Source: Acidimicrobiales bacterium (lineage in GTDB: Bacteria; Actinomycetota; Acidimicrobiia; Acidimicrobiales; MedAcidi-G1). From it: 64,000 nucleotides of DNA. This document shows positions 61,716 through 64,000 of the stretch, piece after piece. The DNA is taken from NCBI GenBank assembly GCA_029242745.1, contig JAQWTI010000016.1, forward strand, positions 49,034-113,033, written 5' to 3'. The notes below the pieces were generated by a model. The model ran no database searches. It saw only the letters and a list, made by a program, of their open reading frames with translations, and was not told the DNA's origin. The first letter of the stretch is position 1. Each line of letters begins with the position of its first letter. A program made the position numbers and the translations under genes.

Positions 61716-61787
61716 GGCAACGCTTTCGTCTTTTGGATGCGCCTAGGTAGACGCTGCTCACAGGTTTTAGCATTTTGCGGTATACGG

Positions 61788-61820
61788 AGAGAGGCCGGGG
61801 CCTTTGGCCCCGGCCTCTCT
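61788..61820 (-). terminator. Strong GC-rich hairpin after the binding-protein gene
   Basis: A 15-bp perfect stem (61788-61802 with 61806-61820, GC-rich core GGCCGGGGCC) around a TTT/AAA triloop, 48 bp past the stop of the minus-strand binding-protein gene. No T-tract follows, but a stem of this strength should stop transcription or protect the mRNA 3' end, as expected for an abundant solute-binding protein. Confidence 0.7.
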
Positions 61821-61867
61821 AACCGTTACTGCTGTGTTCTCCCTACAGGGAGGTCACAACTTTGGTC

Positions 61868-64000
61868 TTAGTTTTCTAGGTTCACCGCGACGTCATCGAA
61901 CGACATTGTCTCAGCGATGATTCCTCGACCAAGCGCATAGGCAATGTTGTTTTCGATTCCAGCACGATCAAGCACGCCGGTTGTCGAGAGGCTGGCAATG
62001 TTGTTGTCATAGATCGCCGTAGCCAACTCGGTGTCACCACCGGTCAGGTAGTCCGTAATCTTGACGATTGCCTCGTCACGGTTGTTCCGCATCCAGGTCG
62101 TAGCCTCGACACCCGCCGCTGAATAGTGACGGACGAAGTTCGGAGCCTCCTCGGTCAGAGACCGTGAAGTCGTACGGACCAGCGAAGGCCAAGCCAACGC
62201 ATCTGGACCGTCGCCACCTCGCAGAGTAAACGGCGAGTAGGCCACACCGGTCAGTGTCGGAGTCGACAGTCCCGGCTCGAAGCAGATGCACCAGTCGACC
62301 TCACCGGAAGCCATCGCAGCGATGGAACCAGCAGCCAAACCAGTGGCAACATACGTCGTGTCCTCTGGGTCGAAACCAGCCGAATCGAGAAGCTGACGGG
62401 CAATCTGCTCAGCAGCTGCACCTCGTGCCACGACACCAACAGTGGTGCCGTTGAGGGCAGCCATGGCGCACTCCCAGTCACCCTGGTCGCAGTCCATTGT
62501 CGGGACAGCGCCACCAGTTGAAACCACAATGTCGAAGAAGTGGTAGTCGATGGACTGAGCGAACATGACCACGTCGAAGCCCGCGTTGCGGATACCGAGC
62601 ATGTTGTCCGGCGTGTTGTTGACGAAGTCAACCTCATCGGCGATCAACGCAGCGGCATTCGCTGGACCCGAACTGCACTGAACTGCTTCCATTGTGATAC
62701 CACGGGCTTCTGCAAAGCCCATATCCCTGGCGAGCTTCTCAGCCATGGATCCGAACGACGGCGAGTCGCAGAACCGGGCCACAGAACGCTCTGGGTCACC
62801 AATGGCCAGTTCGTACTCGAATACGACTGGGTCGATGCCGTAGACGCCATCCATGAATTCGGCGTATTCGCTGAACTCACCGGCTGGCACCATGCCACCA
62901 CTTGCACGATCCATCGTGAACGGTGCACCACATGGGCTGTGGTTACTTGTCGTCCAGTCGATTTCACAGGAAATCCCCATCGTGTCGAACTTGCCCTGCA
63001 ACGCCTTGGTCAAGGTCTCACGGGTCACGTTTCCACTGTTTTGTTCAGCAGCTTTCACAATGGCCTGATGCAAGATGTAACTGTTGACGAAGCCGTGTGC
63101 GAAGTTGTTGACCTTATCCTCGCCGGGGTAACCAGCCAGGTCGGCGCAACGCGTCAGCATCGCAGCACCCTCGATGTCAGAGGACGACGTCTTGAACGAG
63201 TGCACACCGTAGGTGTCGTCAGTGACGTCCTCCGGTGAGTTCTCGAAGATCGAGTTCGTCGCCACACCATGGATACCAACCACTGGGATATCGGTCACGC
63301 CACCAGCCGACATGGCCTTGAGCACGAGCTCGTTGTGGTACGGCGCACCATGTAGGGCCACCATGTTCACGCCGTACTGATCAATAGCTGACTTAAGCTT
63401 AAGGATCTGGGCGGTTGCTTCCTGGACACGCAGGCCGACGTACTCGGTGCCGACGTAGGTTCCGCCAGCCGCAATAACTGAATCCTGCACGTAGCTGGCG
63501 TACTCGGTGCCCGATGGGACCTCGAGGACGATGCCCATTACTACTGCGTTGGATGCATCGCCGAGCCTGTTGGCAGCCTCACCGACGAAGATGTCGGCCT
63601 GGTCGCCGTAGGCAGCAATGTTGTGGAAGAACTGACCACTACCAAGCGTCGGGTCAATGGTCTGTGGAGGACCGATAACCGCAACGTTCGCCGCCTCGAG
63701 CTCCGGAATGGCCTGTGCGGCCTGACCGGAACCACCGAGGTCGACAAGGGCGAGGATTTCTTCATCCTCGATCAACTTGGTGAGAGCGATAGCTGACTTC
63801 TCAGCGTTGTAGCCGTCGTCTTCAGCGAAGAACTCCCATTGGCGACCAAAGATGCCACCATCGGCGTTCGAGCACTCGAAGTAGGCGGCCGAGCCGTGGG
63901 CGTTGAATGCCTGGGCCGACGCAGTCGGTCCGGTCAAGTCGCCAATCCAGCCGACCTTGATGACGTCATCGGTGATGCCGTCATCCGGGCTGCTGTTAAG
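61868..64000 (-). CDS. Double solute-binding protein: LivK-like plus NMT1/SsuA-like (partial)
   Basis: The gene is cut by the right window edge; 710 residues are visible and the frame is open to base 64000, where it reads DDVIKVGWIGDLTGPTAS, the mature N-terminus of a type I periplasmic binding protein. Residues to about 390 form the LivK-like domain (IEDEEILALVDLGGSGQA, VVGIHGVATNSIF, GHGF-like helix region). From about 400 a second, unrelated NMT1/THI5/SsuA-type binding domain follows: SSGPANAAALIADEVDFVNNTPDNM, VVARGAAAEQIARQLL, AAGSIAAMASGEVDWCICFEPG. The signal peptide must lie upstream. Two extracellular binding modules in one chain could serve HAAT- and SsuABC-type permeases or sense two ligands. 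The partner permease may be the fused importer at 9.8-15 kb or lie beyond the edge. Confidence 0.88.
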   Translation of the reverse strand, partial: LNSSPDDGITDDVIKVGWIGDLTGPTASAQAFNAHGSAAYFECSNADGGIFGRQWEFFAEDDGYNAEKSAIALTKLIEDEEILALVDLGGSGQAAQAIPELEAANVAVIGPPQTIDPTLGSGQFFHNIAAYGDQADIFVGEAANRLGDASNAVVMGIVLEVPSGTEYASYVQDSVIAAGGTYVGTEYVGLRVQEATAQILKLKSAIDQYGVNMVALHGAPYHNELVLKAMSAGGVTDIPVVGIHGVATNSIFENSPEDVTDDTYGVHSFKTSSSDIEGAAMLTRCADLAGYPGEDKVNNFAHGFVNSYILHQAIVKAAEQNSGNVTRETLTKALQGKFDTMGISCEIDWTTSNHSPCGAPFTMDRASGGMVPAGEFSEYAEFMDGVYGIDPVVFEYELAIGDPERSVARFCDSPSFGSMAEKLARDMGFAEARGITMEAVQCSSGPANAAALIADEVDFVNNTPDNMLGIRNAGFDVVMFAQSIDYHFFDIVVSTGGAVPTMDCDQGDWECAMAALNGTTVGVVARGAAAEQIARQLLDSAGFDPEDTTYVATGLAAGSIAAMASGEVDWCICFEPGLSTPTLTGVAYSPFTLRGGDGPDALAWPSLVRTTSRSLTEEAPNFVRHYSAAGVEATTWMRNNRDEAIVKITDYLTGGDTELATAIYDNNIASLSTTGVLDRAGIENNIAYALGRGIIAETMSFDDVAVNLEN

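Noticed and set aside
62540..63238. Long open frame (232 codons) on the plus strand inside the binding-protein gene
   Set aside because: It is antisense to a gene with clear domain motifs in both halves and has no recognisable family features; it is explained by codon bias of the real gene.

Overview
The window looks like a chromosomal segment of an actinobacterium, most likely of the Acidimicrobiia type. The gene order DUF5318 - rpsF - ssb - rpsR - rplI - dnaB is the classical actinobacterial one (compare Rv0049-Rv0058 of Mycobacterium tuberculosis). GC content is moderate, there are several F420/flavin luciferase-like oxidoreductases and IpdAB-type CoA-transferase pairs, and at least one promoter looks leaderless. 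The lineage is an inference; no rRNA is present to confirm it. No CRISPR array, transposase, integrase or phage gene was seen.

Layout. 0-9.8 kb holds housekeeping genes: a GNAT acetyltransferase, a histone-deacetylase-like hydrolase, the CCA-adding enzyme, DUF5318, panB, rpsF-ssb-rpsR-rplI, dnaB, a two-helix membrane protein and an MscS channel. 9.8-16.2 kb (minus strand) encodes an unusual branched-chain-type (HAAT) ABC importer made of two multidomain proteins, LivH-LivM-LivG in one chain and an MFS transporter fused to LivF in the other, behind an acyl-CoA dehydrogenase gene. 16.3-19.7 kb (minus) is an MFS / ornithine-cyclodeaminase-family / proline-racemase-family operon. tRNA-Gly(CCC) follows. 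From 20 to 61 kb lies a dense catabolic region: acyl-CoA ligases, acyl-CoA dehydrogenase, thiolase, crotonase, MaoC-type hydratase pair, seven SDRs, three LLM oxidoreductases, a KstD-like flavoprotein, a P450, SnoaL and VOC proteins, and two IpdAB-like CoA-transferase pairs. The family mix resembles actinobacterial degradation of steroid or other cyclic isoprenoid CoA thioesters, but the substrate cannot be read from the sequence. The window ends inside a gene for a double substrate-binding protein (LivK-like plus NMT1/SsuA-like).

Most interesting: two genes are interrupted by an in-frame TGA exactly where a redox residue is expected, and both TGAs are followed by a perfect hairpin with a G-starting triloop about 20 nt downstream, as in a bacterial SECIS. 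One (36.1-36.6 kb, minus) is an AhpD/carboxymuconolactone-decarboxylase-like protein with C-P-I-U in place of CxxC. The other (51.9-52.5 kb, minus) is a UGSC-family protein with the motif U-G-A-C. Each is the last gene of a minus-strand operon in the catabolic region. They are best read as two selenoproteins, so the organism should encode Sec machinery outside this window.

A second theme is regulation. One TetR-family gene (21.7 kb) sits in the region, and related palindromes with the core CAAmCG-NN-CGkTTG (best 18-mer form ACCAACCGTTCGGTTGGT) occur in front of the thiolase, a flavoprotein, the ligase operon that ends in the AhpD-like selenoprotein, the P450/AhpD-like divergent pair, and between the UGSC operon and the second IpdAB pair. 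This suggests one regulon that includes both selenoprotein operons.
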